DNA of 64,000 bases, taken from contig JAFXQV010000009.1 in assembly GCA_017526785.1 (NCBI GenBank), positions 1 through 64,000 of the forward strand. Reading direction: 5' to 3'. The position numbers were made by a program, and so were the translations under genes. This document shows, one piece after another, positions 16,019 through 23,990 of the stretch (positions are counted from its first letter, which is position 1; the number at the start of each line of letters is the position of its first letter). This DNA is from Oscillibacter sp. GTDB taxonomy: Bacteria; Bacillota; Clostridia; Oscillospirales; Oscillospiraceae. The notes under the pieces were generated by a model. It was not told where the DNA came from. It saw only the letters and a list, made by a program, of their open reading frames with translations, and ran no database searches.

Positions 16019-17110
16019 ATGTCCGGTCGGATGTTTCAAAACGTGGTACTCCAATTGAAGGAGAACACAAATCGCACCATCGGAGTGATTGACGGGGAAG
16101 GCATGGTTGTCGCGTGCAGCGAACTCCCCATGATTGGCCAGCACTGGGCGGAGTACGTCCCCCAGATTAACGCCGCGTCCGGAACCCTGCTGGCCACGGA
16201 CGGCAAGGTTTTCAAGGCCATGGGCGGCTGGGGCAACCAGTTCGACTACGCCGCCTTTACCTTCGGGGATAACGAGGTCAGCCGCGCCGTGTGCGCCATG
16301 GCCACGGTCACGCTCAACGCCGCCAAGGCCTACTACGAGGAGAAGCACGACCGCGGCGCGTTCGTCAAGGACGTGATTTCCGATAACATCATGCTCGGCG
16401 ATATCTACGTCCGGGCGCGGGAACTGCGCGTGAACACCGACGTTTCCCGGGGCGTGTTCGTGGTGCGCTCGCTCCGGAAAGTCGAGTCCGTGCCGATTGA
16501 CATTATCCAGAGCATGTACCCCGACAGGCAGAACGACTTCGTGTTAAGCGTCGGCGACGGCGACGCCGTGCTCATTCACCAAATGCAACACAACGCCACC
16601 ATTAAGGATCTGAACAAAATCGCCTTCGGGCTGGAGGAGTCCCTGCAAGTGGCCGGGGAAAGCGCCGTCGTCGTGGGCGTCGGGACTATCGCCACGCACC
16701 TGCGCGACTTGGCGCGCTCCTACAAAGAGGCGCAAATCGCAATTGAAGTCGGCAAGGTATTCGACACCGAAAAGTATGTCATCAACTACGAAAATCTCGG
16801 TATCGGCCGCCTCATCTACCAGTTGCCCACGACGCTTTGTGAGATGTTCCTGCAAGAGGTATTCAAGAAGAACCCCATTGACGCGCTCGAAAAGGAGACG
16901 CTCTTCACGATTCACCGCTTCTTTGAGAACAACCTGAACGTGTCGGAGACGGCGCGGAAACTGTTCGTACATCGTAACACGCTCGTCTACCGCCTCGAGA
17001 AAATCAAGAAGCTGACCGGGCTTGACCTGCGCGAGTTCGACGACGCCATAACGTTTAAAGTCGCGCTCATGGTCAAGAAGTACCTCACCTCCCGCGGCAT
17101 CGATTCCTGA
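16019..17110 (+). CDS. CdaR/PucR-type transcriptional regulator
   Basis: A 363-residue regulator with an N-terminal sensor region resembling the sugar-diacid recognition domain, a middle GGDEF-like fold, and a C-terminal PucR-type helix-turn-helix (FFENNLNVSETARKLFVH, then RNTLVYRLEKIKKLTGLD). Such proteins usually activate operons for uptake or breakdown of a small ligand. No target operon is adjacent, so the ligand is unknown. The ATG at 16019 has AGGAGG 6 bases upstream. A bidirectional terminator follows. Confidence 0.85.
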   Translation: MSGRMFQNVVLQLKENTNRTIGVIDGEGMVVACSELPMIGQHWAEYVPQINAASGTLLATDGKVFKAMGGWGNQFDYAAFTFGDNEVSRAVCAMATVTLNAAKAYYEEKHDRGAFVKDVISDNIMLGDIYVRARELRVNTDVSRGVFVVRSLRKVESVPIDIIQSMYPDRQNDFVLSVGDGDAVLIHQMQHNATIKDLNKIAFGLEESLQVAGESAVVVGVGTIATHLRDLARSYKEAQIAIEVGKVFDTEKYVINYENLGIGRLIYQLPTTLCEMFLQEVFKKNPIDALEKETLFTIHRFFENNLNVSETARKLFVHRNTLVYRLEKIKKLTGLDLREFDDAITFKVALMVKKYLTSRGIDS

Positions 17111-17117
17111 ACGCACA

Positions 17118-17150
17118 CCGGAGAGGCCTTACGGCCTCCCCGGCATTTTA
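17118..17150. terminator. Bidirectional terminator between regulator and DpnII genes
   Basis: CCGGAGAGGCC and GGCCTCCCCGG pair around a 4-base loop, followed by CATTTTATG. It lies between two convergent genes. Confidence 0.7.
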
Positions 17151-18002
17151 TGTCCGGAACAGCGCGCCAAAGACGCCGTTTTCCATGTCCGTAATATTGT
17201 AGAGCGTGTCCAGCGCTTGGAACGTCTCCTCGAGATTGCGCCGCGCGGAGTTCCAGCCGCCGCCGTCCGTAATCCACACAAACCGGAAACCCGGTATCGC
17301 CTTCGATTCCTCGGCAATCATCTTGTAACTTCGGGCGGTCTCGTTGAGCTTGGAGCCGCCGCTGGCATAGAAATTCGTCTCGATTCCGAACACGCCGGAC
17401 GGCGTTTTCACCACGAAATCAAAGCGTTTCGTCGACGTTCCCGCCGCCGATATCGCCGACAGGTTCAAGCCCCAGCGGCTTTCGATTTCCGTCAGATACA
17501 TTTCTTTGTAATATTCCACGCCGCACTTTTTCAGGTGGCTTTCGACTAAATCTTCCATCTGGTGGCCGCCCCGGTTCTTGCGCCCGTTGGAGTCCAAGCC
17601 CGCTTCCACGCCCGTTACGTAGTCGTACAGATTGCTGACAATGTGACGCCGCAACAGGTCGAAAAGCCCCGTCTCCCGCATAAAGTACGCGTACTCCGCG
17701 ACGCTGTGCGCGTTCCGGTCGAAGCGGTACCGGACAGCGCCGTTTTCGTCCTGACAGTAAATCTCCCACTCCCGCACGGCAAGCAGAATCGGGATTGCCC
17801 GCACACAGTCCGGGTACTTTCGCAAGAGCGCGGCAAAGTCCGCCTCTATCGTCTCCGAACCCACCAGAGAGTTGAGCAGATAGATTTCCGGTTTCAGCCG
17901 CGCCGCGTTCTCGTACACCTTCGGGAAGTCGGTGTAGTAGCCGTAGCCGTTTATCGACCGCCGGAACGTCGAGAACCATTCCGAAAACACGCGCTGTCGC
18001 AC
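17148..18002 (-). CDS. Type II restriction endonuclease, DpnII/MboI family
   Basis: A 284-residue endonuclease expected to cut unmethylated GATC. The signature stretch VFGIETNFYASGGSKLNETARSYKM and the preceding KRFDFVVKT carry the PD-(D/E)xK-like catalytic residues of this family. The GTG start has GGGAGGGG 5 bases upstream. It lies 14 bases after the methyltransferase gene in the same orientation, so modification is translated first. Length is near that of DpnII. Confidence 0.93.
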   Translation of the reverse strand: MRQRVFSEWFSTFRRSINGYGYYTDFPKVYENAARLKPEIYLLNSLVGSETIEADFAALLRKYPDCVRAIPILLAVREWEIYCQDENGAVRYRFDRNAHSVAEYAYFMRETGLFDLLRRHIVSNLYDYVTGVEAGLDSNGRKNRGGHQMEDLVESHLKKCGVEYYKEMYLTEIESRWGLNLSAISAAGTSTKRFDFVVKTPSGVFGIETNFYASGGSKLNETARSYKMIAEESKAIPGFRFVWITDGGGWNSARRNLEETFQALDTLYNITDMENGVFGALFRT

Positions 18003-18016
18003 AATAACCCCTCCCG

Positions 18017-18856
18017 TCAGTAGTTCAAAATCAGTACCTCTTTCCCGGTGCGGCGGCCGCCGTTACAGTTCATCATACGCCGCACGTCCAGCGACTGCGT
18101 ACGGTACCCCGCGTAGCGCGCGCGCACCCACGGGACATCGTTGTTAGAGAGCATGACCTTCGCGCCCAGAGCGTCCAGACGCCGGAACAGTGCCGCCAAA
18201 CGCTCGTGGTCGGACATGGTGAAGCCGCCCGCCGTGTAGTCCGTGAAACGCGCCGTGTCGCTTTCGGGTACGTACGGGCTATCGAAGTACACGAAATCCC
18301 CCGCCGACACGTCCGCGCATGCCTGCTCAAAGTCCGTGCAGGTCATGGTCACGTCCGCCTCGCGCAGATACGCCGATATCGCCCGCAAATTCGCCTCGTC
18401 CATGGATTTCAGATTTGCTTTCCGATTGTGGTTGTAGGGGACGTTGAAGCGCCCCGCCCGGTTCACGCGGTACAGGCCGTTGTAACAGCGCTTGTTCATC
18501 CAAATCAACAGCGCCGCGCACTCGGCGTCGAAGTCGCGGGCGGCCACTTTCGCGTTGTAGCGGTCGCGCGCGGCATAGTAAAATTCCTTGCCGACGGGCG
18601 CGGCGTCCAGAGCGCGTACGCGCTCTATGACGCTCTCCGCAGACGCTTTGAGCTGTGCGTACAGGTTCATAAGCGGCTCGTTGCGGTCGTTGACCGACGC
18701 CTGCGGCGGCCTCAGCCCGAACAGTACCGCGCCCCCGCCCAAGAACGGCTCAAAGTAGCGGTTACAGGCACGGGGCATGTTTTGCGCGATATGTTCCAGT
18801 AATTGTGTTTTCCCGCCCGCCCATTTCAGGACGGGGCATAATTTCCGTTCCGGCAT
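18017..18856 (-). CDS. DNA adenine methyltransferase, Dam/DpnM family
   Basis: A 279-residue D12-class N6-adenine methyltransferase that would protect GATC sites. The AdoMet motif is LKWAGGKTQLL, with EPFLGGGAVLFGL, and the NDRNEPLMNLY segment is typical of Dam. The catalytic motif, normally DPPY, reads DSPY here (VYFDSPYVP). GAGAGGTG precedes the ATG. It is the modification half of the pair with the DpnII-like nuclease and lies just downstream of trmO. Confidence 0.92.
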   Translation of the reverse strand: MPERKLCPVLKWAGGKTQLLEHIAQNMPRACNRYFEPFLGGGAVLFGLRPPQASVNDRNEPLMNLYAQLKASAESVIERVRALDAAPVGKEFYYAARDRYNAKVAARDFDAECAALLIWMNKRCYNGLYRVNRAGRFNVPYNHNRKANLKSMDEANLRAISAYLREADVTMTCTDFEQACADVSAGDFVYFDSPYVPESDTARFTDYTAGGFTMSDHERLAALFRRLDALGAKVMLSNNDVPWVRARYAGYRTQSLDVRRMMNCNGGRRTGKEVLILNY

Positions 18857-18892
18857 GCGCGGACACCTCTCTTTTGTGAACTGTCGGACGGC

Positions 18893-19612
18893 CTACGATT
18901 CTACCACAAGTCCCCGCGTTTCACAAGGGAAATTTTCAGGCCTTGCGATGTCGACGACCTCCAGACGCGTCCCGGACACCCGAAAGCGCACTTCCAGCCC
19001 CGCGAAGCCGAAGCCGTAGACGCGTCGCGGGTCGTGTTGATAGCGCGGCCGGGGGTCGTGGGACAGCACCCCGAAGAGTGCGGCGCGTTCCTGTTCCGGG
19101 ACGCGTTCCAGCAGGGGCGGGGCAATCTCCACGGACAGCGCCGCCTCCGGCGGCTCCGCCGCGAAGCCGCCCAGCGCCTCCGGGTGGGCGTCCGTGTAGG
19201 GCAGGTACGGCTTGATATCCAGAATGGGCGTACCGTCGGCCAAGTCCGCGCCCCGGACGTACAGCACATCCCCGTCGACGCGTTCCAGTTCCACGGACGA
19301 GAGCCCAACCGGGTTCGGCCGGAACGGCGAACGCGTCGCGAACACCCCCAAGCGCCGATTCCCGCCCAAACGCGGCGGGCGTACCGTCGGCGACCATGTG
19401 CCGCGCGCCGCGCGGTCAAAGACCCATATCAGCCACAAATGCGAGAAGCCGTCCAGACCGCGCAGGGCGTCGCGGTTCCGGTAGGGCGTCTCGAACACGA
19501 TTCGCGCCCGCAAATCGTTCACTAAGCCGCTCTGGCGCGGAACGCCGAATTTTGTCGGAAACGCGCTCTCTATACGCGCAATCACGCGCAGTTCGTACGA
19601 CGATGTATCCAT
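18893..19612 (-). CDS. trmO: tRNA (N6-threonylcarbamoyladenosine37-N6) methyltransferase TrmO
   Basis: A 239-residue TsaA/TrmO-family enzyme, which methylates t6A37 of tRNA-Thr. Motifs include the start IARIESAFPTKFGVPRQ, the dimer/AdoMet segments GFSHLWLIWVF, TRSPFRPNPVGLSSVEL and ILDIKPYLPY, and a C-terminal domain ending in VYGFGFAGLEVRF. A good AAAGGAG site precedes the ATG. The last codons lie in a 39-bp sequence also found at 11554-11592. It heads the trmO-dam-dpnII run. Confidence 0.92.
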   Translation of the reverse strand: MDTSSYELRVIARIESAFPTKFGVPRQSGLVNDLRARIVFETPYRNRDALRGLDGFSHLWLIWVFDRAARGTWSPTVRPPRLGGNRRLGVFATRSPFRPNPVGLSSVELERVDGDVLYVRGADLADGTPILDIKPYLPYTDAHPEALGGFAAEPPEAALSVEIAPPLLERVPEQERAALFGVLSHDPRPRYQHDPRRVYGFGFAGLEVRFRVSGTRLEVVDIARPENFPCETRGLVVES

Positions 19613-19688
19613 GTCACCACTCCTTTCGGCGTGATTGTACCCGAACGCGCCGCAAAGGTCAACGCCCGCCGTGGAGGCGGGCGTATCG

Positions 19689-20195
19689 TTAGCGGTTCAC
19701 GGATTCTCTGGCGTTCTCCACGCCGTTTTCGAGCGCGTCGGACGCCCGCTCCGTCACGGAACGCTTTCCGGTGTCGCCGTCATGTCCGGCGGCGGTGTCG
19801 TTCCAAGTGTCGGACGCGGTGCGGTGATTGTCCGTGGCGGTGCCGCCGGACGCGGTGCCGTTGCGGCCGCCCCAAGTGTCGGACGCGCCGCCGGACATGG
19901 TGCCGCCCCAGTTGCCGGACGTGGTGCCGTTGCCAGTGCCGCCCCAGTTGTCGGACGCGGTGCCGTTGCCAGTGCCGCCGGACGCGGTGCCGTTGCGGCC
20001 GCCCCAGTTGTCGGACGTGCCGCCGGACATGGTGCCGTCACCAGTGCCGCCCCGGTTGCCGGACGCGGTATTGTTCCGGCTGTCCGTGACCGTGCGGCCG
20101 CCGTCGCGGTCGATTCCGGCGCGGTTGCCCATCGTCGAACTCCCGCAGGCCGCCAGACTCAGCGCCACAAGCGCCGCCGCGCAGATTCTTTTCAC
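19689..20195 (-). CDS. Repeat-rich hypothetical lipoprotein
   Basis: A 168-residue protein with a lipoprotein signal peptide (ICAAALVALSLAACG, Cys at residue 17). Most of the mature chain is a low-complexity array of Gly, Asn, Thr, Ser and Trp with units like SDNWGGRNGTASGG and GTGNGT. A charged C-terminal helix follows (SVTERASDALENGVENARES). The GTG start has AAGGAAGGGA 6 bases upstream. The repeats also exist at DNA level, so the length may vary between strains. The function is unknown; a flexible surface spacer is one possibility. Confidence 0.75.
   Translation of the reverse strand: MKRICAAALVALSLAACGSSTMGNRAGIDRDGGRTVTDSRNNTASGNRGGTGDGTMSGGTSDNWGGRNGTASGGTGNGTASDNWGGTGNGTTSGNWGGTMSGGASDTWGGRNGTASGGTATDNHRTASDTWNDTAAGHDGDTGKRSVTERASDALENGVENARESVNR
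19790..20075. repeat. Tandem repeats inside lipoprotein gene
   Basis: Degenerate units containing GACGCGGTGCCGTTG and GCCGCCCCAGTTG or GCCGCCGGAC recur several times. They encode the Gly/Asn/Thr/Trp-rich peptide units of the lipoprotein. Confidence 0.7.
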
Positions 20196-20496
20196 AAAAA
20201 ATCCCTTCCTTTTCAGCTCGCCGCGATACCCACGCCTATTCTCCCACGGCCGCCGGACGCCATGCGCGGAAATTTACGGAAAGAATTTGCGCCGTTATTC
20301 CGCGTTTTGCACGAATTTTCCACGCCTTTTCTCGCACAAAATGTGAATTTCGTCAAACGAACCGCCCGCCCGCCCCGATTTTTTTAAAGTTTTTATCAAA
20401 TTGTTCTTGACGAACCCTAAAAAATAGGGTATGCTAAGGTTACTTTATTATTCGCGTTCACTACTGTGTTACCTTGTGTGGGAAGGAGCGTCAAGT
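20196..20496. promoter_or_regulatory. HPr promoter with operator inside the spacer
   Basis: TTGACG (20407-20412) and TATGCT (20430-20435) are 17 bases apart. The spacer and the first -10 base form a perfect inverted repeat, ACCCTA, AAAAA, TAGGGT. A protein bound there would block RNA polymerase. The rest of this 301-base gap is upstream sequence of the divergent lipoprotein gene, with no gene seen. Confidence 0.75.
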
Positions 20497-20760
20497 ATGC
20501 ATACACAGGTCATTACCATCAACAACGAGGTGGGTCTGCACGCGCGTCCGGCCACTTTCTTTATCCAGAGAGCCAACGAGTTCAAGAGCGGCATCTGGGT
20601 CGAGAAAGAGGAGCGCCGCGTCAACGCCAAAAGCCTGCTGGGCGTCCTGTCGCTGGGCATCGTAAAGGGTACGACCATTACCCTTATTGCCGACGGCAGC
20701 GACGAGGAGGAAGCGTTGAAGTCCCTTGTCGACCTCATCAATGACAACTTCGGCGAATAA
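20497..20760 (+). CDS. ptsH: HPr-family phosphocarrier protein
   Basis: An 87-residue HPr of the sugar phosphotransferase system. The active-site His is in VGLHARPATFFIQ, and the regulatory Ser is in NAKSLLGVLSLGIVKG, the site phosphorylated by HPr kinase in Firmicutes for catabolite control. The ATG with GGAAGGAG upstream is the correct start; a longer in-frame version would begin inside the promoter. No ptsI is adjacent. The spacer-embedded operator suggests tight regulation, unusual for the general HPr gene, so a specialised HPr or Crh-like role is possible. Confidence 0.93.
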   Translation: MHTQVITINNEVGLHARPATFFIQRANEFKSGIWVEKEERRVNAKSLLGVLSLGIVKGTTITLIADGSDEEEALKSLVDLINDNFGE

Positions 20761-21088
20761 TCCGGCACAACCCCGGGCGTTCACCGCCCGGAACGCGGAC
20801 AGAAACCCGGCTTCGGGCTTCCGTCCGCGCTTTTTTGCGGTAGCGCTGGTATTGGACTTGCCCGGCGCGGTTCCGCGAAAATTCCGCTTGTGATAATCAA
20901 AATCCGTCTTTCACATAGATAAAACAGGCCGCTTTTCGTGAAATATAAAATTTACACGCACTTTCCGGCCACTTCCGGCGTTTCCCCGCCGGAAAATTTA
21001 TCCGCTTTCATACTTGACAAACCCCTTGCGATACAGTAGAATGCCGTTATGGTAACCATTCCGATTCCGTAAAGCAGGAGGAGTAAAT
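20761..21088. terminator. HPr terminator and upstream region of the DHH gene
   Basis: GCGGAC at 20795-20800 pairs with GTCCGC at 20823-20828 around an inner CCCG/CGGG stem, followed by GCTTTTTT: a strong terminator. At the other end TTGACA (21014-21019) and TAGAAT (21037-21042), 17 bases apart, form the promoter of the next gene. No gene is seen between. Confidence 0.75.
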
Positions 21089-22027
21089 ATGGCACGGAAA
21101 CGCCTCGTCACGCGCAGCGACTTCGACGGCCTTGTGTGCGCGATGATTCTCAAGTTTCTGAGACAGGTCGACGAAATCAAGTTTGTACACCCCAAAGACG
21201 TGCAGGACGGGAAAATCGAGCTGTCCGAGAACGATATCACAACCAACCTTCCCTTTGACCCCCGCGTGGGCATTTCTTTCGACCACCACGAGTCGGAACT
21301 TATCCGCCTCCGCCAGCAGGGCATTCCGGTCGACCCCAAAAAGCTCATCATCGACCCCAACGCCCGGAGCGCCGCCCGCGTCGTGTACGACTACTACGGC
21401 GGCAAGAAGGTATTTCCCCACGTCTGGGACGATGTCATGTTTGCCGTCGACAAGGGCGACAGCGCCGACTACAGCGTCGACGAAATCCTCAACCCCAAGG
21501 GCTGGGTACTCATGAATTTCATCATGGACGCCCGTACCGGCCTCGGCCGCTTCCACGACTTCCGCATTTCCAACTACGACCTGATGATGGAACTCATCGA
21601 CTACTGTCTGGAACACAGCATTGACCAGATTCTGGAACTGCCCGACGTGAAAGAGCGCACCGATTTCTACTTCAAGGAAACCGAACTCTTCAAGGAACAG
21701 TTAAGGCGTCTGGCCAAGATTGACGGCAAAGTTGTCGTTATCGACCTGCGCAACGAGGAAGTCATCCACCCCGGCAACCGCTTCATGATTTACGCCCTCT
21801 ACCCGGAAACCGAAATTTCCGTACACGTCGCTTGGGGCTTCAAGAAGCAGAACACCGCCGTTATGATTGGCAAGTCCATTGTAAACCGCGCTTCACAGTT
21901 CGACATTGGCAAGCTCTGCCTCCAGTACGGCGGCGGCGGACACCGCAACGCCGGAACCTGTCAGCTTGACAACGACACCGTGGACAGTCAGCTCCCCGAC
22001 ATCATCAAAGCCCTGAACGAAGGCTGA
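21089..22027 (+). CDS. DHH-family phosphoesterase (exopolyphosphatase-like)
   Basis: A 312-residue protein of the DHH superfamily. The first metal site is in TRSDFDGLVCAMIL, the DHH motif is in ISFDHHESE, and the DHHA1 domain ends with the substrate-binding GGGGHRNAGTCQL. Relatives hydrolyse phosphodiester or phosphoanhydride bonds in oligonucleotides, cyclic dinucleotides or polyphosphate; the substrate cannot be told from sequence. AGGAGG precedes the ATG, and it has its own promoter and terminator. Confidence 0.88.
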   Translation: MARKRLVTRSDFDGLVCAMILKFLRQVDEIKFVHPKDVQDGKIELSENDITTNLPFDPRVGISFDHHESELIRLRQQGIPVDPKKLIIDPNARSAARVVYDYYGGKKVFPHVWDDVMFAVDKGDSADYSVDEILNPKGWVLMNFIMDARTGLGRFHDFRISNYDLMMELIDYCLEHSIDQILELPDVKERTDFYFKETELFKEQLRRLAKIDGKVVVIDLRNEEVIHPGNRFMIYALYPETEISVHVAWGFKKQNTAVMIGKSIVNRASQFDIGKLCLQYGGGGHRNAGTCQLDNDTVDSQLPDIIKALNEG

Positions 22028-22032
22028 TACTC

Positions 22033-22064
22033 ACGCCCTCCCGATTCCCCGGGAGGGCGTTATT
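22033..22064 (+). terminator. Terminator after the DHH gene
   Basis: An 11-bp stem, ACGCCCTCCCG with CGGGAGGGCGT around a 6-base loop, followed by TATT. Confidence 0.75.
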
Positions 22065-22090
22065 GCGCCTTGCGTACATATTCTATACCC

Positions 22091-22119
22091 TTGCAAAACG
22101 CCCGGAACCGCGCTATGAT
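22091..22119 (+). promoter_or_regulatory. uvrC promoter
   Basis: TTGCAA and TATGAT are separated by 17 bases, 30 bases before the uvrC start. No LexA-type box was recognised. Confidence 0.6.
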
Positions 22120-22148
22120 AGAGCAATCACAATCCGGGGGGCGGAGTT

Positions 22149-23969
22149 ATGACAAAAGACGAGTTGCGGGACAAGGCGAACGAATTGCCGTTGCTTCCCG
22201 GCGTATACCTCATGATGGACGGCGGCGGCACCGTCATTTACGTCGGCAAGGCGCGGAAACTCAAAAACCGCGTCAGCCAGTATTTTCAGGACAGCGCGAA
22301 CCACTCCGAAAAGACCCGCCGCATGGTCTCCATGATTGACCACTTCGACACGATTCTTGTCAGCAGTGAATTTGAAGCCCTGATTTTGGAAAACTCCCTC
22401 ATCAAGCGCCACATGCCGCGCTACAACATCCTCCTGAAAGACGACAAGGGCTATCCGTTCGTGCGCCTCGGCGGCGGCGAATACCCGCGCTTTACGATAG
22501 CCTCCAAGTACGCCGACGACGGCGCGCGTTACTTCGGCCCCTTCGGCGGGCGCAGTGAGACCCGCGCCGCGCTCGACGCCGTATTAGCCGCGTTGCGCCT
22601 GCCCAACTGCCGCCGCCAGTTCCCACGCGACATCGGCGCGGGGCGGCCGTGCCTGAACTTCGACATGGGGCGCTGTGACGGCTTCTGCCGCCCGGACATG
22701 TCCGCCGACGAGTACCGACGCCGTGTCGAACAGGCCGCGCGGCTCCTGAATGGCAAGTCGAAAGACCTCCTGAAAGAGCTGTCCGCCGACATGGCCGCCG
22801 CCGCCGACGCCTTGCGCTTTGAACAGGCCGCCCAGCTCCGCGACCGTATCCGCGCCATAGAGGCGCTGTCCAACAAGCAGAGCGTGATAGCCGGACTGTG
22901 CGCCGACACCGACGTGTGGGGACTGTGTACGGGAGAGGGCAAGAGCTGTTGTGCGATACTCCACATGGAGAACGGCAACTTAACAAGCCGCGAAACGTCC
23001 TTTTTCCGGACGCCGCTGGACGAAACGGAGGCCGAAACGCTGTCCGCACTGCTGGCGCAATACTATTTACCCCGCGCCGTACTGCCCCGCGAAATCCTGC
23101 TCCCGCTCGACACCGGGGACTTGGACGGCTTCGCCGACGCGCTCTCCCGCCGCGCCGGGTACAAAGTCCGGGTACACGTCCCGCAACGCGGCGAAAAGGC
23201 CGATTTGCGCGACATGGCGCGCCGTAACGCCTATGAAGAAGCCCGGCGCGTCACCACCGACGCCGAACGCGCCGCGCATACGCTCCAACTGCTCACGAAA
23301 ATGTTACGCCTCCCCGCGCCGCCGGAACGTCTCGAAAGCTACGACATCTCCAACACCGGGAAAAGCGACATTGTCGCGTCCATGGTCGTCTACCACGGGG
23401 CGCGGCCGCTCAAATCCGCCTACCGCCGCTTCCACATTAAAGAACTGTCCGACGCCCCCGACGACTATGCCTCCATGCGGGAAGTCTTACGCCGTCGCTT
23501 ACAGCGCGCCGCCGACGGAGACGAAAAGTTTCTGCCCCTGCCGGACGTGTTCCTAATCGACGGCGGCCAGACCCACGCCCAGACCGCCTTACAAGTTCTC
23601 GACGCGTTCGGCCTGCAAATCCCCGTCTTCGGCATGGTCAAGGACGACCGCCACCGTACACGCGCACTGGTCACGCCCTCCGGGGACGAAATCGGCATAG
23701 CCGCCGCCCCGGCCGTGTTCGCGCTGATAGGCCAGATTCAGGAGGAGACACACCGTTTCGCAATCACGTTCCACCGCCAGAGCCACCGGAAAAGCGCCCT
23801 GCAATCCGAACTGGACAGGGTTCCGGGCATTGGCGCGAAACGCCGCGAGGCCTTGCGTAAGCGCTTCGGAAGCCTGAAAGCAGTCCGGGAAGCGGACATA
23901 GAAACGCTGTCGGAAGTTGTGCCGCGCACAGCCGCCGAAAGCCTCTGGCGCTACTTCCACGAGACGTAA
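22149..23969 (+). CDS. uvrC: Excinuclease ABC subunit C
   Basis: A 606-residue subunit that makes both incisions in nucleotide excision repair. It has the GIY-YIG nuclease domain (PGVYLMMDGGGTVIYVGKA, residues about 18-95), a UVR motif for UvrB binding (LRFEQAAQLRDRIRAIEAL), the RNase H-like 5' nuclease domain (ESYDISNTGKSDIVASMVV) and C-terminal helix-hairpin-helix motifs (VPGIGAKRREALRKRFGS). Length is normal. The NACHT gene starts only 21 bases downstream and may be partly co-transcribed. Confidence 0.97.
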   Translation: MTKDELRDKANELPLLPGVYLMMDGGGTVIYVGKARKLKNRVSQYFQDSANHSEKTRRMVSMIDHFDTILVSSEFEALILENSLIKRHMPRYNILLKDDKGYPFVRLGGGEYPRFTIASKYADDGARYFGPFGGRSETRAALDAVLAALRLPNCRRQFPRDIGAGRPCLNFDMGRCDGFCRPDMSADEYRRRVEQAARLLNGKSKDLLKELSADMAAAADALRFEQAAQLRDRIRAIEALSNKQSVIAGLCADTDVWGLCTGEGKSCCAILHMENGNLTSRETSFFRTPLDETEAETLSALLAQYYLPRAVLPREILLPLDTGDLDGFADALSRRAGYKVRVHVPQRGEKADLRDMARRNAYEEARRVTTDAERAAHTLQLLTKMLRLPAPPERLESYDISNTGKSDIVASMVVYHGARPLKSAYRRFHIKELSDAPDDYASMREVLRRRLQRAADGDEKFLPLPDVFLIDGGQTHAQTALQVLDAFGLQIPVFGMVKDDRHRTRALVTPSGDEIGIAAAPAVFALIGQIQEETHRFAITFHRQSHRKSALQSELDRVPGIGAKRREALRKRFGSLKAVREADIETLSEVVPRTAAESLWRYFHET

Positions 23970-23990
23970 CCCACACAGAGGAGACACAAC

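Noticed and set aside
19631-20387. Plus-strand frames across the lipoprotein repeats
   Set aside because: Low-complexity translations without ribosome sites; the minus-strand lipoprotein has a signal peptide, a lipobox and a good ribosome site.
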